Origin: Micrococcales bacterium
GTDB taxonomy: Bacteria > Actinomycetota > Actinomycetes > S36-B12 > UBA10799
Length of the DNA stretch: 64,000 bases
NCBI GenBank assembly: GCA_016719135.1
Contig: JADKAV010000006.1
Location: 1 to 64,000, forward strand
Direction: 5' to 3'
How positions within the stretch are numbered: position 1 is the stretch's first letter; every line of letters starts with the position of its first letter. Below the pieces are notes generated by a model that saw only the letters and a program-made list of their open reading frames with translations, was not told where the DNA came from and did no database searches. Shown one piece after another: positions 18,196 through 28,411 of this stretch. The translations under genes were made by a program, and so were the position numbers.

Positions 18196-19095
18196 TTACT
18201 CGAGCACCCAGCCGCGGAGCTTGCGCATGAACGGCGCCGCTTCGTGTTTGAGCGTCCAGGACGATAAGCGCAGCCCCACCGCGGGGTCGGAGATCTGCAG
18301 TTGGTTGTGGCGGTCGATGTCGGCCAGGTAGTTCTGCGGCTCGAGGTGCTGGATCCCCTCGATCTCCAGCCGCAGCACGCGGCCCGACGGCGTAACAAAC
18401 TCCACATCGATAGCCCGCAGTTTTCCCTTTGCATCGAGCCGGCGCGTCTGCCTGTGGGGAGCGGGCACCTTGTGTCGTCGGCACAACGCGGCAAAGTCCA
18501 GCTCGTTAAGGCTGTGAGACCCGTCCACGAACTCGGCCGCCAGTTCCAAGATGAGACCGCGGCGTGGCAGGCACGGCATGTGGGCCAGAGTGCGTTTGAG
18601 CCGGTCTGCTGAAGACAGTCTCTGCTGCAGCACCGAGATCACAATGAACGCCGCCTCCCGGTCGGTGCGTGCCCAAGCGGCGGCGTGCGCGGTGGCAAAG
18701 TGCGCCGATGTTCGTGCAGGCCGCGCGGCAGGACCGTCGGGCGCTCGCGAGAACCGGTGGATCCGCAGCCACGAAGGTCCGGGCTTCGGTTGAACCCTGT
18801 GAGGCACGGCGACGTCGAACGGTGCCGCGAGGTCGTCGTCCCAGCCGTGCAGCACGAGCGCGTTGCGTCCGGAGAGTCTGGCCGAGGGACCGCAGTGCAG
18901 CACAGCGGCCCACGCACGTTGTTGTTCGGAAGGTGAAGATGGCGCAGCGACGTAGGTCTTGTCGGTCAATCGTCGCCAGTTGCCGCCGCGGGCCGCCCGC
19001 TTCGCTGCTCTTCGCGTGGGCTGCGGCATCTGCCATGTGGCGACGACGTTGTCCTGGTCAATCAGTAGTTGACGGAGCGGTGGAGGGATGCGCAC
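18196..19095 (-). CDS. DUF559/Vsr-like nuclease-fold protein
   Basis: 299 residues from ATG at 19093-19095. The N-terminal part (NWRRLTDKTYVAAPSSPSEQ, ARLSGRNALVLHGWDD) resembles the winged-helix/AbiEi-like region common in actinobacterial proteins of this type. The C-terminal part (LRAIDVEFVTPSGRVLRLEI then EGIQHLEPQNYLADIDRHNQ) has the D-x-E...E-x-E-G spacing of PD-(D/E)xK endonucleases. Such proteins are common, solitary and uncharacterised; a nuclease role is inference. Confidence 0.6.
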   Translation of the reverse strand: MRIPPPLRQLLIDQDNVVATWQMPQPTRRAAKRAARGGNWRRLTDKTYVAAPSSPSEQQRAWAAVLHCGPSARLSGRNALVLHGWDDDLAAPFDVAVPHRVQPKPGPSWLRIHRFSRAPDGPAARPARTSAHFATAHAAAWARTDREAAFIVISVLQQRLSSADRLKRTLAHMPCLPRRGLILELAAEFVDGSHSLNELDFAALCRRHKVPAPHRQTRRLDAKGKLRAIDVEFVTPSGRVLRLEIEGIQHLEPQNYLADIDRHNQLQISDPAVGLRLSSWTLKHEAAPFMRKLRGWVLE

Positions 19096-19187
19096 ACGCC
19101 ATCATGTGGGGTAGCGAGCGGCAGGGGCTGACGACCGTAGATTCTGTGGACAACTGTCGGCGGGTCAGGTCGGTTACCCACAGACCG

Positions 19188-19235
19188 ACTTCGGTGACAG
19201 AACGACCAGCCACTGGTCGCATTTTCACCAAAAGG
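19188..19235. repeat. Dispersed two-stem repeat, copy 2
   Basis: CTTCGGTGA ... TTCACCAAAAG with inner stem CGACCAG-CCA-CTGGTCG. This is the only copy not directly behind a stop codon: it lies between the divergent starts at 19095 and 19292. Confidence 0.7.
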
Positions 19236-19291
19236 GGTCCGCGCAATTGGCCATTCGGACGATGCCCGCACTACTCACGCGGACCTAATGT

Positions 19292-22200
19292 TTGCGCGTG
19301 CGGTCACTACGACGCATTCACGTGGCAGGCTTGGCGCTCGGAGCAGCACTGGCCATGACGTTGACCGCCCCGCCCGCAATCGCCGCCGACCTTCCTAACC
19401 CGCTGGCCCTGTGGCACCTCGACTCGATCGACGGGAACACCACCCCTGACGCCTCGGGCAACGGCTACACCGGCAACGTGCTGAACATGGAACTTGTGCC
19501 GGGTAGATTCGGCAACGCGGTCAAGCACATCACCACCGATGTCGGCAACGTCCGCGTGCACCCCGGAGGACTCGACGAACAGACCGTCACGGTGAGCGCG
19601 TGGATTCGCGGCGACGGTTCGCTGCCCGGCACAACCGACTACGTCGTGGCGCAAGGGGCGGACGGGTGCGTCGCGCAGTGGGCTTTGTTCCCCGGCGCCC
19701 AAAGGTCGATGAGCTTTTACGTCACCAACGACAGCGGCACAACCTACTCGCAGAACGCACCAAGGTCGGTCTGGGACGGACAGTGGCACATGGTGACCGG
19801 CACCTACGACGGGATGTACGTCCGGCTATACGTCGACGGTCAGCAGGTGCCCGGCGCACCGGGCGTCACGGATCTGGGCATCGGCAATGCACCCAACCGC
19901 GACCTGACGATCGGCAACTTCCCCGACGAAATCTGCGGCGGCACCCAAAGTGAAGCCGCCATCGACGAGGTGCAGGTCTTCGACACGGCGCTCTCGGCGG
20001 ATCAGGTCGCGGAACTGTACTCCCCGAGTCCTACGCCGACGCCGAGTCCGACGCCCTCGACACCCACACCTACTCCGACGCAGCCGGGGCCAAGCGCGCC
20101 GCCGACCTTTTCCACGTTCACGAAGCCCGGGCTAACGCTGCTGCGGGCCAATCAGCAGGCAACCCGGTACGACTGGGACCTCAACGCCGACCGCGTGCCC
20201 GACGTGCGATGTCCGGCCGACTCGCCCGTCTTGGGTGTCAACCTGGGCCGGACCCAGGCTGCCACGGTCGCGTTGCTGGGCGCGAGCGTCCAGTCTGTTC
20301 AGTTCACCCGCGCCCGGGCCGGCGCCGCCCAAGAAGGTGAACAAGAAGCTGGGCCAGTCGGCGTTCTGCGGCGGCGATGGACTGGCCACGGACGTGGAGC
20401 TGTCGCCGCGGGCCTGCCGGACCAGCGTGGTAGTGGGGGTCATCGAAGCGCAGGGGTGCTTGCAACGCGTCGCCACCACGAAAGACCTTCCACGCGGCGA
20501 GCAGATCCTCACCGACCAACTGATCGCCGACTTCCGATCCACCCCGCAAACCGTCGAGTGGATCCAGTCCGTCTGCCTGGCTGGTGATCCGAATCCGGAT
20601 TGCTACAAGAAGCGGTCGACCGACTGGCGTGACGCCGCGGTGTCCGCCACCGAGGTCTACTACTCGACGCGGCCCGTCCGCATCAACGGCATCACGTTCA
20701 GCCCGGGCAAGGGCGCTGCCGTAGTCATATCCCCGTACCTGGGCAGGATCATCAGCACGGACACCTCGGTGGACATCGAACCCTTGCCCCTGAAGATCCC
20801 CACCGCCATCAACCTCGACATCCGCGGAAACACCCGTCCATTGGCAAGCCCCGTGGAAGGCGGCACCGCGCGGATCGCCGGTTTCCCGCTGGGCGACGTG
20901 CCGCTCGGTCCGGCGAAGAATGCGTTCGGCGGGTTCCTTCCTAAGGGCGACGTCGGGCTGGCCTTCCAGCAGGAGGCCGGACGCCGTTTCACCCAATTGG
21001 ATCTGCGCTTGAAACTGCCGGAGGAGTGCAGCCTCGCGGGCCTGGAAGCGACCGGGGACACCCGCGTGCGCGCGGACAACGAGAACGGCCTGTACGTGGA
21101 CAACGTGTCCGTGCGGGCCAAGCATGTCAACCTCGGGGCGGCCGAGATCTCCGACCTGACATTCGTCTACAACAAGCGTGGCAATCCGCAGTACAACTGT
21201 GCAGCGGACTGGTGGAAGGCCACCGCCCGGATCTACCTCGGGTCGGAGAAGGGCAAGAACGCGGGCATTCTGATGGCCCCGGACCCCGGGCCTGACGCGA
21301 ACGGGATCGCCTTCTGCGGCAAGCAGTTCCGTTCGGCCGGGGCGATCATGCAATTCGGCAATCCGATCCCGCAACCGCAACTGTTCCCCGGTGTGTTCCT
21401 GGACAACATCGGCTTCAGCGTGCGCCTGGAACCGACTGTTGTCACGGGGACCGCCGGCCTCGACGTGGTCAAGATCGCGCGCGTGCAGGGGACCATGGTG
21501 GTCGCCATCGCTTCTCCGGCGCAGCCGTACACGCTCAGCGCCAACGACGCCGGACAGGATTTGCGTCCGTTGGTGGGTCGGACGTTCAGGTCCACGTCGG
21601 TGATGGCAGGCGGCAGTTATGCCCTACAGGCCCCGGGCACCGACGTCACCATCCCGTTCGCAAACGGATACGTGGCCTACAGCTATCCGGGGCGAGTAAT
21701 GGTCGGCGGCGGGGCACAGATGAACCTGGTGTGGATCAAGGTGACGGGCGCCGTCGACGGGGACATGGACCTTGACGCGGAACTGTTCTCCATCCACGGC
21801 CAAGTGCGCGCCGAGATCGCCGGTCTGCCCGCCGCAGGTGCTGAGGCGTGGGTGACGAGCAAGGGCATCGTGGCGTGCCTGGACTTGTGGGGAGTGCATC
21901 CCGGCGCCGGGTACAAGTGGGGCGGGTCGCCGGAGATCTTCTGGGGTACACCCGGGGACGGCTGCAAACCGAGCTCGTACTGGGTGGACTTCCCCCGCGA
22001 TGCCGGGAACGCACGCCTGTCCGCAGTCGGTGGTGGGATCGACTTCCAGGTCAAAACCGGTGAGAAGAAGATCGTGCGTCTGATCGGCGATTCGGGAGCG
22101 GCCATCGTCACCGTCACCGACCCGGACGGCAATCGGGTGGAAACCACCACGCAGGCAGGCGACGGACCCGTCAAGATCGTCCGGATGCCCGAGGAGAAGC

Positions 22201-22877
22201 GGACCTTTGTCATGGTGGTCGGCGGCAAGCCGGGCCGCTACTCGATCGATCCCACCGCGGACTCGCCGGGCGTGCGCGATGCTGCCCAGTCACAGCAGGT
22301 CAAGCCCGTGCAGATCAGGGGCAAGGTCGCTGGGAACGGTTTACGACGGACCTTGAAGTATCGGGTTGCGGGCGGACCGCCGCGACAGAAGATCACGCTG
22401 TTCGAGCACTCCGCTGGGGTCTATCGACGGCTGGGCATCGCTGGGAAGTCAGGCACACTGCGCTTCGCTCCGGAAGGGTCGGGCAAGCACCGCATCGTCG
22501 CCGAGGTGGCCAACGACGGCGTCCCGGCTGCGCCCATCACCGTCACCCGCTTCTCGTTCCAGCCGCCGAAGTTCCTGCCCGCGCCTCGCGCGTTGCGCAT
22601 CCAGCGAGGGGCGAAGAAGGTGCGCGTGGTCTGGAAACCGGTTCCCGGAGCGACGTACTACCAGGTGGCTTTGCGGGGCACGTCAGGGCTCACCCGGCTG
22701 AAGAGCGTCAAGCGGACGAGCGCGGTGCTCGGGGCCCCGAAGTCCGAGGCCGGGCGGGTCGTGGTTCGGGCGGTGCGTGGACCCGGTGACGTGGGACGGG
22801 TGGCCAAGGGACGGTTCCGCGCCCGGGCGAAGGTTCAGTCCGACTTCCGCCCCTTCCGGGAGTTGCGCAGGTTGTAG
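19292..22877 (+). pseudogene. Large secreted LamG-domain surface protein, one frameshift
   Basis: The start is TTG 19292 or GTG 19298; a signal peptide follows (VAGLALGAALAMTLTAPPAI). Residues 40-230 form a LamG/concanavalin-like domain (WHLDSIDGNTTPDASGNGYT, WHMVTGTYDGMYVRLYVDGQ, EVQVFDTALSADQVAELY). A linker of PTPSPTP repeats follows. A single shift near 20315 is needed to enter the second frame (APPKKVNKKLGQSAF), which then runs 850 residues of beta-rich sequence and ends with an FnIII-like part (PRALRIQRGAKKVRVVWKPV) and a basic tail. Repaired length is about 1,190 residues. Probably a cell-surface or adhesion protein. Repeat copy 3 starts 5 bp after the stop. Confidence 0.6.
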
Positions 22878-22882
22878 GTCAC

Positions 22883-22929
22883 CTTTCGGTGAAGAAGCGA
22901 CCAGGCGGTGGTCGGTTTTTCACCGAAAG
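22883..22929. repeat. Dispersed two-stem repeat, copy 3
   Basis: CTTTCGGTGA ... TTCACCGAAAG with inner stem CGACCA-GGCGG-TGGTCG. Arms stay complementary although the centre differs from copy 1. It lies 5 bp after the surface-protein stop and immediately before the vapBC pseudogene, an order repeated at copy 4. Confidence 0.75.
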
Positions 22930-22931
22930 CA

Positions 22932-23540
22932 TGTGGCTACAGACGATTGGCCCACGAGAACTGCGTAACGACAAGCTGTGATTATCCGTGGCGTGGAATC
23001 CAAAGAGGACTCGTCGGGGAGTCCCGGTCGCGCAGGGACAGATCTGCGCTGCGATCGTCCTGCGAAGCGGCGGCCAGAGTACGCCGAGTGGTCGCGAGTG
23101 TAGGCCGGGCAATCCTCCGAACACGTCCTTGACGACCCGCACGGAACCGGTGAGCTCTCGCAACTCGACACGTCCGCGACCCCAAAACTGCTGATCGAGG
23201 AACCGGAGTCGCCACCGCTGGCCCAAACCGTCGACCGTGAGCAGCCGGACTTGGTGGCCTGCTGGCTGCTGCAAACCGAATTGAGGCGAGGGGCTCTTCG
23301 TTGGGGCTCGCCATGGATACGGGGTCCGAGTTCTTGGACGGCGTGAGTCTGTGCGAGATGCCAGCTAGCTCTGTTCCGTGAAGCCGGCATCCTGCCCGGT
23401 CAGACCCTTCGCTCGCTGGACGCCTTACACCTGGCCGCAGCGGTGCCCATCGGCGTGGACCTCGTCCTCACCTACGACGAAACGCATGACAGAGTCGGCG
23501 CGGCAGTTAGGGTTGCGGGTCTTCAGTCACGCCTGAAGGC
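22932..23540 (+). pseudogene. vapBC: Decayed vapBC toxin-antitoxin pair
   Basis: An ATG at 22932 opens a VapB start TIGPRELRNDK that stops at once. DNA matching the intact pair at 34921-35555 then continues in changing frames: ATCTGCGCTGCGATCGTCC, ESPPLAQTVDREQPDLVACW, and finally LRSLDALHLAAAVPIGVDLV and LTYDE, a PIN-domain C-terminus. Several indels and an internal deletion destroy both frames. The matching DNA includes the upstream repeat, so one locus is probably a duplicate of the other. Confidence 0.75.
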
Positions 23541-23543
23541 AAC

Positions 23544-23852
23544 TCACGCCACCACCTCCAGTACCAGCGTTATCTCATCCCCCAGCCCGACCCCGAGCGC
23601 TTCGCGCATCGCGCGCTTCACCGGCAGCACGAAACACCCCGACTCCGAGTCCGGGAACACTGACGTGCGCCACACAGTCTCTCCGGCCCGTGCCTGCACT
23701 TTCACCGAGCCGAACCCGGCCCTCGGGCCAAGGGAGTCGGCGGCGTCCTCGATCGCCGCGCTGACCTCCGGCGGGACGGTGACGAAAGTCCACGTCTCAG
23801 TCCGGCGCGCGTCCCAACGCCACAGTCCCGCGGTGAAGCTGCCGCCAGTCAC
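23544..23852 (-). CDS. DUF1905 domain protein
   Basis: 102 residues from GTG at 23850-23852, overlapping the upstream pRiA4b ORF-3 stop (GTGA). It reads WTFVTVPPEVSAAIEDAADS, GFGSVKVQARAGETVWRTSV and FPDSESGCFVLPVKRAMREA, the DUF1905 pattern (beta-barrel protein of unknown function). No signal peptide. Coupling to the pRiA4b ORF-3 gene suggests a joint role that is not known. Confidence 0.75.
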   Translation of the reverse strand: MTGGSFTAGLWRWDARRTETWTFVTVPPEVSAAIEDAADSLGPRAGFGSVKVQARAGETVWRTSVFPDSESGCFVLPVKRAMREALGVGLGDEITLVLEVVA

Positions 23853-25225
23853 CAGAACAACGCCTCTCGAGCCAGCGACGCGGCGACCCGGCCGACGATC
23901 AAAGGGCCATCCGTGAACGGGTCACTGAGGGTGTGCAGAATGACCATCGCCGGGGTCGCCCAGCGCAGCGCGTCGTAGTCGATGAGCCGGCCGTCCTTCT
24001 GCCAGCCCAAAGCGGCCATCACCTCGCCCATCAGTTCGGCGGGCAGTTCCCGTTCTGGGGACACCGCAGTGAACAACAGCGCCACGAGAGCCGCGTCCTG
24101 TTCGAAGCCCACCTTCTTGGGGATGAGCCGTGACGCCACCTGCCCCCAGATCTTCTCCGACTGGATTCGCCCCATCTGACCCGCCTTGGTCAGGTGCAGT
24201 CGGTCCTTGCGCCGACGCAGCAACCCCGTACTCTGCAGCGCGCGGCGGAAGCTCAACAGTTCGGGTACCTCCACCTCGCCAATTCCTTGACGCCAGTACA
24301 TCGGGATGACGGCCGAGGCCGCTTGCACTTCCTCGGCTGTGAGGTAGCCCGCCCTCGTCAGCGGAATCCCGCCGGCATACGCCCGGTCGAGGAACCATTG
24401 GATCGGGGACAGTACGGCGAGCATCTCGTCGGGTGGCCACGACGGCCAGGGGTCCTCCAGGCGCAGCGCGTGGCTGATGGCGGTGTCGGCGACCGGCGAG
24501 CCCAGTAGCCGGGCGAGCAGGTCCATCAGCGCGGGGTGCACCTCAGCCTTGCTCAACACGAGGAACGGATCGATCAGCCAGTGGTTCGCCTCACCGAGGT
24601 CGAACGTCTCCGGATCGTCGAGAACGCGGGCCAGATCCTCGCCGCGGGTGATCCCTGCACTGTCCTCCGGCGGCGCAGCCCGCCGGCCATCCACGCACAC
24701 CGCGGACGGCCCATTGGCCAACTCGCGTACCTGCTCGAGGCGCAGCGTGAGTTCCCAGCCGTCCCCGAAATCGTAGGCATACGCGAGTTCGTCGCCGGCG
24801 TCGCGCAGCACCTCGTCCAGGCGCACCCTGTCCGCGCCGATCCCCTCCTCCTCGTTCACCTCCACGTCGAACGGGCACAAGTAGAGCTGACTCTTATCGT
24901 CGAACGGACCTCCCCCACAGGCGAAGCGGTACAGATGTCTGTCCGTCCATCCGAATGCGCCCTGCATGATCGAGTGGACCAGGTCCAGGGTCAGGTCCGA
25001 TCGAACCTCTACCGTGCGCCAGATAGCCGGGTCGGAACCGTTGAGCTCGACCCGGATCCGGTAAGTGAGCACCTCCCGCAGGCGGGGTCGCCGACGGTTC
25101 GGTCGGGTCATCGTCCTGCTGAGCGCATCGACGGCCAACAGCTGCCAGCTTGCCCTGCGCAAGTCATCCAGGTCTGCGCCGGAAACCAGGTCATCGAACT
25201 GCTTGCGAACATCATCACCAGACAT
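23849..25225 (-). CDS. Plasmid pRiA4b ORF-3 family protein
   Basis: 458 residues, MSGDDVRKQFDDLVSGADLD. The family domain spans about 50-210: YRIRVELNGSDPAIWRTVEV, IMQGAFGWTDRHLYRFACGG, AYAYDFGDGWELTLRLEQV, and APPEDSAGITRGEDLARVL. The C-terminal 240 residues are helical and share layout with the frameshifted paralogue at 11241-12724 (AGYLTAEEVQAAS versus AGYMPPVTVEQVAQAS). Intact and coupled to the DUF1905 gene. Function unknown; the family also occurs as IS/plasmid passengers. Confidence 0.75.
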   Translation of the reverse strand: MSGDDVRKQFDDLVSGADLDDLRRASWQLLAVDALSRTMTRPNRRRPRLREVLTYRIRVELNGSDPAIWRTVEVRSDLTLDLVHSIMQGAFGWTDRHLYRFACGGGPFDDKSQLYLCPFDVEVNEEEGIGADRVRLDEVLRDAGDELAYAYDFGDGWELTLRLEQVRELANGPSAVCVDGRRAAPPEDSAGITRGEDLARVLDDPETFDLGEANHWLIDPFLVLSKAEVHPALMDLLARLLGSPVADTAISHALRLEDPWPSWPPDEMLAVLSPIQWFLDRAYAGGIPLTRAGYLTAEEVQAASAVIPMYWRQGIGEVEVPELLSFRRALQSTGLLRRRKDRLHLTKAGQMGRIQSEKIWGQVASRLIPKKVGFEQDAALVALLFTAVSPERELPAELMGEVMAALGWQKDGRLIDYDALRWATPAMVILHTLSDPFTDGPLIVGRVAASLAREALFW

Positions 25226-25345
25226 GCAACAACGCTAACCGCGGGGTACGACAAGTTGAGGTGGCTGCACACAGCTGTGCACGTTTGTGGATGGTGCCTC
25301 GGTGGGAGCGGGTATCGTGGGGACTTCGCCCCCGAGGAGTTCATC

Positions 25346-26899
25346 GTGAGTCAGCCGAGTTTGCACACCCGTCCTCTGGAGGCGCTGCGGCGTGCTGTCA
25401 GCGTTTGCGTCGTGGCGGCGCTGTTCATGGCAGGCCTCGTCACGCTGGGCTCAGCGGTACATGCCGACCCCGGCTCCGATGGCACCCTCGATACGACGTT
25501 CAGCACCAACCTCGGCGGCGGCTTCAACGGCAATGTGTGGTCGGTGGCGGCCCAGACCGACGGCAAAGTGGTCGTCGGCGGGTCCTTCACTGCGGTCAAC
25601 GGGGTCACCAGCAACCGCATCGCGCGGCTCAACGCCGACGGCACAGTGGACGCCGCCTTCAGCGCCAACCTCGGCACCGGGCCCGACAACGACGTGCTAT
25701 CGGTGGCTGTGCAAACTGACGGCAAGATCGTGCTGGGTGGGTGGTTCACCGCGGTCAACGGGACGCTCAGCGCGCGGATCGCGCGACTGAACACCGACGG
25801 CACTGTGGATTCCTCCTTCAGCGCCAACACCGGCAGCGGCTTTGACTTCGACGTGCGCACTGTGACCATCCAGCCCGACGGCAAGATCGTGGTCGGCGGG
25901 GCATTCAACGCCGTCAATGGAACTACGAGCATCCGCATCGCACGGCTGAATTCCAACGGAACCGTGGACACCGCGTTCAGCGCCAACACGGGCGGCGGCC
26001 TCAATGACAAAGTGGAAGCGGTGGCGGTCCAGGCTGACGGCAAGATTCTCGTTGCTGGATACCTCTTCACCATCAACGGGATCCCCAGCAAACACATCGC
26101 CCGGTTCAATGCCAACGGCACACCCGACACCGCATTCGCCGCGAACAGTGCCATCGGTCTGACCGGTATCCCCTTTGCCCTGGGCATCCAGTCCGATGCA
26201 AAAGTGGTGCTCGGGGGGAACTTCACGAACGTCAACGGGACTGTCAGCTCGCGCATCGCGCGACTGAACTCCGATGGCACCGTCGACGCCAACTTCAGCA
26301 GCAACCTTGGGACCGGGTTCGATGGCTCGGTGTACGCGCTGGCCGTGCAGGCTGATGGCAAGGTCGTGGTCGCCGGGACTTTCACGAAGTTCAATGGCGT
26401 ACCCGGTAAGAGCGTTGCGCGGTTGCTCCCGGACGGCCGGCTCGACACTGCTTTCAGCACCAACACCGGCACCGGGTTCAGCGGCCCGGTTCGCGCGCTC
26501 GCGTTGCAGGCCGACGGGAACATCTTGGCCGGCGGGGCGTTCGGCCTGTTCAACGAGACGTCCAGCAACAAACTCGCGCGCCTGCGCGGGACCGCTGTGC
26601 CGCAGCCAACCCCGACGCCGACGCCCACGCCCACCCCGACACCGACGCCCAAGCCCGTCGGCAAGCAATCAGTCAAGAAGCCGCCGGCGAAACTCAAGAA
26701 GGGCAAGCGCGCGCAGCTGGCTAAGCGAACGCGTCAGGGCGCGAAGCTGAAGTGGAAGACCACCACCAAGAAGGTCTGCGTAGTGAAGAAGACGACGCTG
26801 CGGACCAAGCAGAAGGGCACCTGCGTTGTGCGCGCGAAGGCACCAGCCGTGGGTGGCATCAAAGCGTTCTCGAAGAAGTACCTCATCAAAGTGAAGTGA
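25346..26899 (+). CDS. Secreted delta-60 repeat (DUF5122) propeller protein
   Basis: GTG at 25346 after GAGGAG gives 517 residues with a signal peptide (AVSVCVVAALFMAGLVTLGS). Seven repeats of about 55 residues follow, each with a core like VQTDGKIVLGGWFTAVNG and IARLNTDGTVD; these are delta-60 repeats, predicted to form a beta-propeller. A PTPTP linker leads to a Lys/Arg-rich C-terminal domain (KLKKGKRAQLAKRTRQGAKL, FSKKYLIKVK). Probably surface-exposed. Similar basic tails occur on other secreted proteins of this window. Confidence 0.75.
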   Translation: MSQPSLHTRPLEALRRAVSVCVVAALFMAGLVTLGSAVHADPGSDGTLDTTFSTNLGGGFNGNVWSVAAQTDGKVVVGGSFTAVNGVTSNRIARLNADGTVDAAFSANLGTGPDNDVLSVAVQTDGKIVLGGWFTAVNGTLSARIARLNTDGTVDSSFSANTGSGFDFDVRTVTIQPDGKIVVGGAFNAVNGTTSIRIARLNSNGTVDTAFSANTGGGLNDKVEAVAVQADGKILVAGYLFTINGIPSKHIARFNANGTPDTAFAANSAIGLTGIPFALGIQSDAKVVLGGNFTNVNGTVSSRIARLNSDGTVDANFSSNLGTGFDGSVYALAVQADGKVVVAGTFTKFNGVPGKSVARLLPDGRLDTAFSTNTGTGFSGPVRALALQADGNILAGGAFGLFNETSSNKLARLRGTAVPQPTPTPTPTPTPTPTPKPVGKQSVKKPPAKLKKGKRAQLAKRTRQGAKLKWKTTTKKVCVVKKTTLRTKQKGTCVVRAKAPAVGGIKAFSKKYLIKVK

Positions 26900-26992
26900 C
26901 GGCTCGCCGCGCAATACGGGGCTGGAGCCGTGACCCGGTGTACGGCCTTGCGCAGGTCCCACCTTCACGGGGCAGTTTGTATGTTTAGGCCT

Positions 26993-27844
26993 ATGTCGAC
27001 CCTGAAATCCGAAGACGGCCCGCTGACCGGGGTCAAGGTGGTGTCCCTGGCGATCAACCTGCCCGGCCCGGCCGCGGCTGCCCGGCTGACTGCGCTCGGA
27101 GCCGACGTCACAACAGTGCTGCCGCCCTCGGGCGACCCGATGCAGATGTTCCAGCCGGATTGGTTCGCGCAACTGCATGCCCATCAGGAGCTCGTGTCCG
27201 CGGATCTCAAAACCGAGGAGGGCTTGGGCGTTCTGCACGAGTTGCTTCGCGAGGCCGACCTGCTCGTCACGTCGTCGAGGCCATCGGCGCTGGCGCGGTT
27301 GGGCCTCGACCCACAAAGCCTGACCTCCCGGCACCCGCACCTGTGCCATGTGGCGATCGTGGGGCACCCGGGCGATGAGGCGGAAGTGCCCGGCCACGAC
27401 CTCACCTACCAAGCAGTCAACGGACTACTCAATCCCCCGGCGATGCCTTCGACGCTCATCGCCGACATGGCCGGTTCGGAACGTGCCGCGCAAGAGGGCA
27501 TCGCGGCACTGCTCCAGCGCGAGCGCACCGGCGTGGCCAGCCACCGCGAGGTCGCGCTTTCGGAGGTCGCCGAGACAATGGCCGAACCTGCCAAGCGGGG
27601 ACTCACGACTCCAGGGGCCGCGCTTGGCGGTGGCCTCGGTGTCTACGGGCTGTACGAGACCAAAGACGGGTGGGTGGCGCTGGCAGCGCTCGAACCCCAC
27701 TTCGCCCAGCGCGCGATGACCGAGCTCGAAGTCGACGGAACCCCGGCAGCATTCGCGAGAGTCTTCTTGACCCGTACCGCGGAGCAATGGGAGCACTGGG
27801 CCGCGGAAAAAGACATTCCGCTGGCGGCGGTACGAACGGCCTGA
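26993..27844 (+). CDS. Class III CoA transferase (CaiB/BaiF family)
   Basis: 283 residues from ATG 26993. It has GVKVVSLAINLPGPAAAARL near the N-terminus, LVSADLKTEEGLGVLHELLR, and a candidate catalytic Asp in STLIADMAGSERAAQ, followed by GVYGLYETKDGWVALAALEP. The family moves CoA between acyl groups or racemises 2-methylacyl-CoA. It is shorter than the usual 360-400 residues, like the short alpha-methylacyl-CoA racemase-type members. It is alone, so the substrate cannot be guessed. Confidence 0.7.
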   Translation: MSTLKSEDGPLTGVKVVSLAINLPGPAAAARLTALGADVTTVLPPSGDPMQMFQPDWFAQLHAHQELVSADLKTEEGLGVLHELLREADLLVTSSRPSALARLGLDPQSLTSRHPHLCHVAIVGHPGDEAEVPGHDLTYQAVNGLLNPPAMPSTLIADMAGSERAAQEGIAALLQRERTGVASHREVALSEVAETMAEPAKRGLTTPGAALGGGLGVYGLYETKDGWVALAALEPHFAQRAMTELEVDGTPAAFARVFLTRTAEQWEHWAAEKDIPLAAVRTA

Positions 27845-28258
27845 GGTCCGGACTGCCGGAAGCATGTGGACGCCCCGGCTCGCAGCGTCCACTACGGGAC
27901 CGTGATTCAGGACCGAACCGCCCAGGTCTTGCGCTAGATGCTGGGCCCGTACTCGTGGCTTTACTCTTTTGGTACTTCGAATTTGGGTCAAGCAGCGGCC
28001 GGTGGTGCGCCTGACTGATTCTGCCGGTGTTCGGGCGTCCGGCGGTGGCGGCCTGGCACAAGCTTCGCCGGACCTGCTCTAACAGTGTGTGTGCGGGGTC
28101 GTGGACCACCAGTGATGCCCGGATCGCCGCGCCGCGGGGCTCGGTGACCCACCGGGCCGGGTGGTGGTTGACCAAGCAGGTCGGCAAGTATCGGCGTGTC
28201 GGTGGTGGCCGCGGCTTGTCTCGAATTGACTGCTGACCAGCGGTTCGGTCCAGCCTCG

Positions 28259-28316
28259 CCATCACATGGGGGCCGCCGGTGGCACCCTCGGCTCCGCTGC
28301 GGCCCCCATCTGATGG
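28259..28316. repeat. 58-bp palindrome P1 (copy A)
   Basis: Arms CCATCACATGGGGGCCGC and GCGGCCCCCATCTGATGG flank a short GC-rich centre. It is the first of two 58-bp palindromes with start-to-start distance 95 bp inside the ISL3 remnant. Confidence 0.8.
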
Positions 28317-28353
28317 GAGAAATGGGACATAAGCCCCAGAAGGCACGCCGTCG

Positions 28354-28411
28354 CCATCACATCGGGGCCGCCGAGGGCCTCACCGCCCCCGCTGCGGCCC
28401 TCATGTGATGG
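28354..28411. repeat. 58-bp palindrome P2 (copy A)
   Basis: Begins CCATCACATCGGGGCCGC and ends GCGGCCCTCATGTGATGG, also 58 bp. It is related to P1 in arms but different in the centre. The spacer holds GGGACATAAGCCCC. Confidence 0.8.

Noticed and set aside
20304..21380. Leftward frame of about 358 codons inside the LamG protein gene
   Set aside because: Antisense shadow; no start signal and no recognisable protein.
24536..25345. N-terminal extension of the delta-60 protein
   Set aside because: The frame stays open upstream but is antisense to the pRiA4b ORF-3 gene. The GTG at 25346 has a ribosome binding site and starts a signal peptide.
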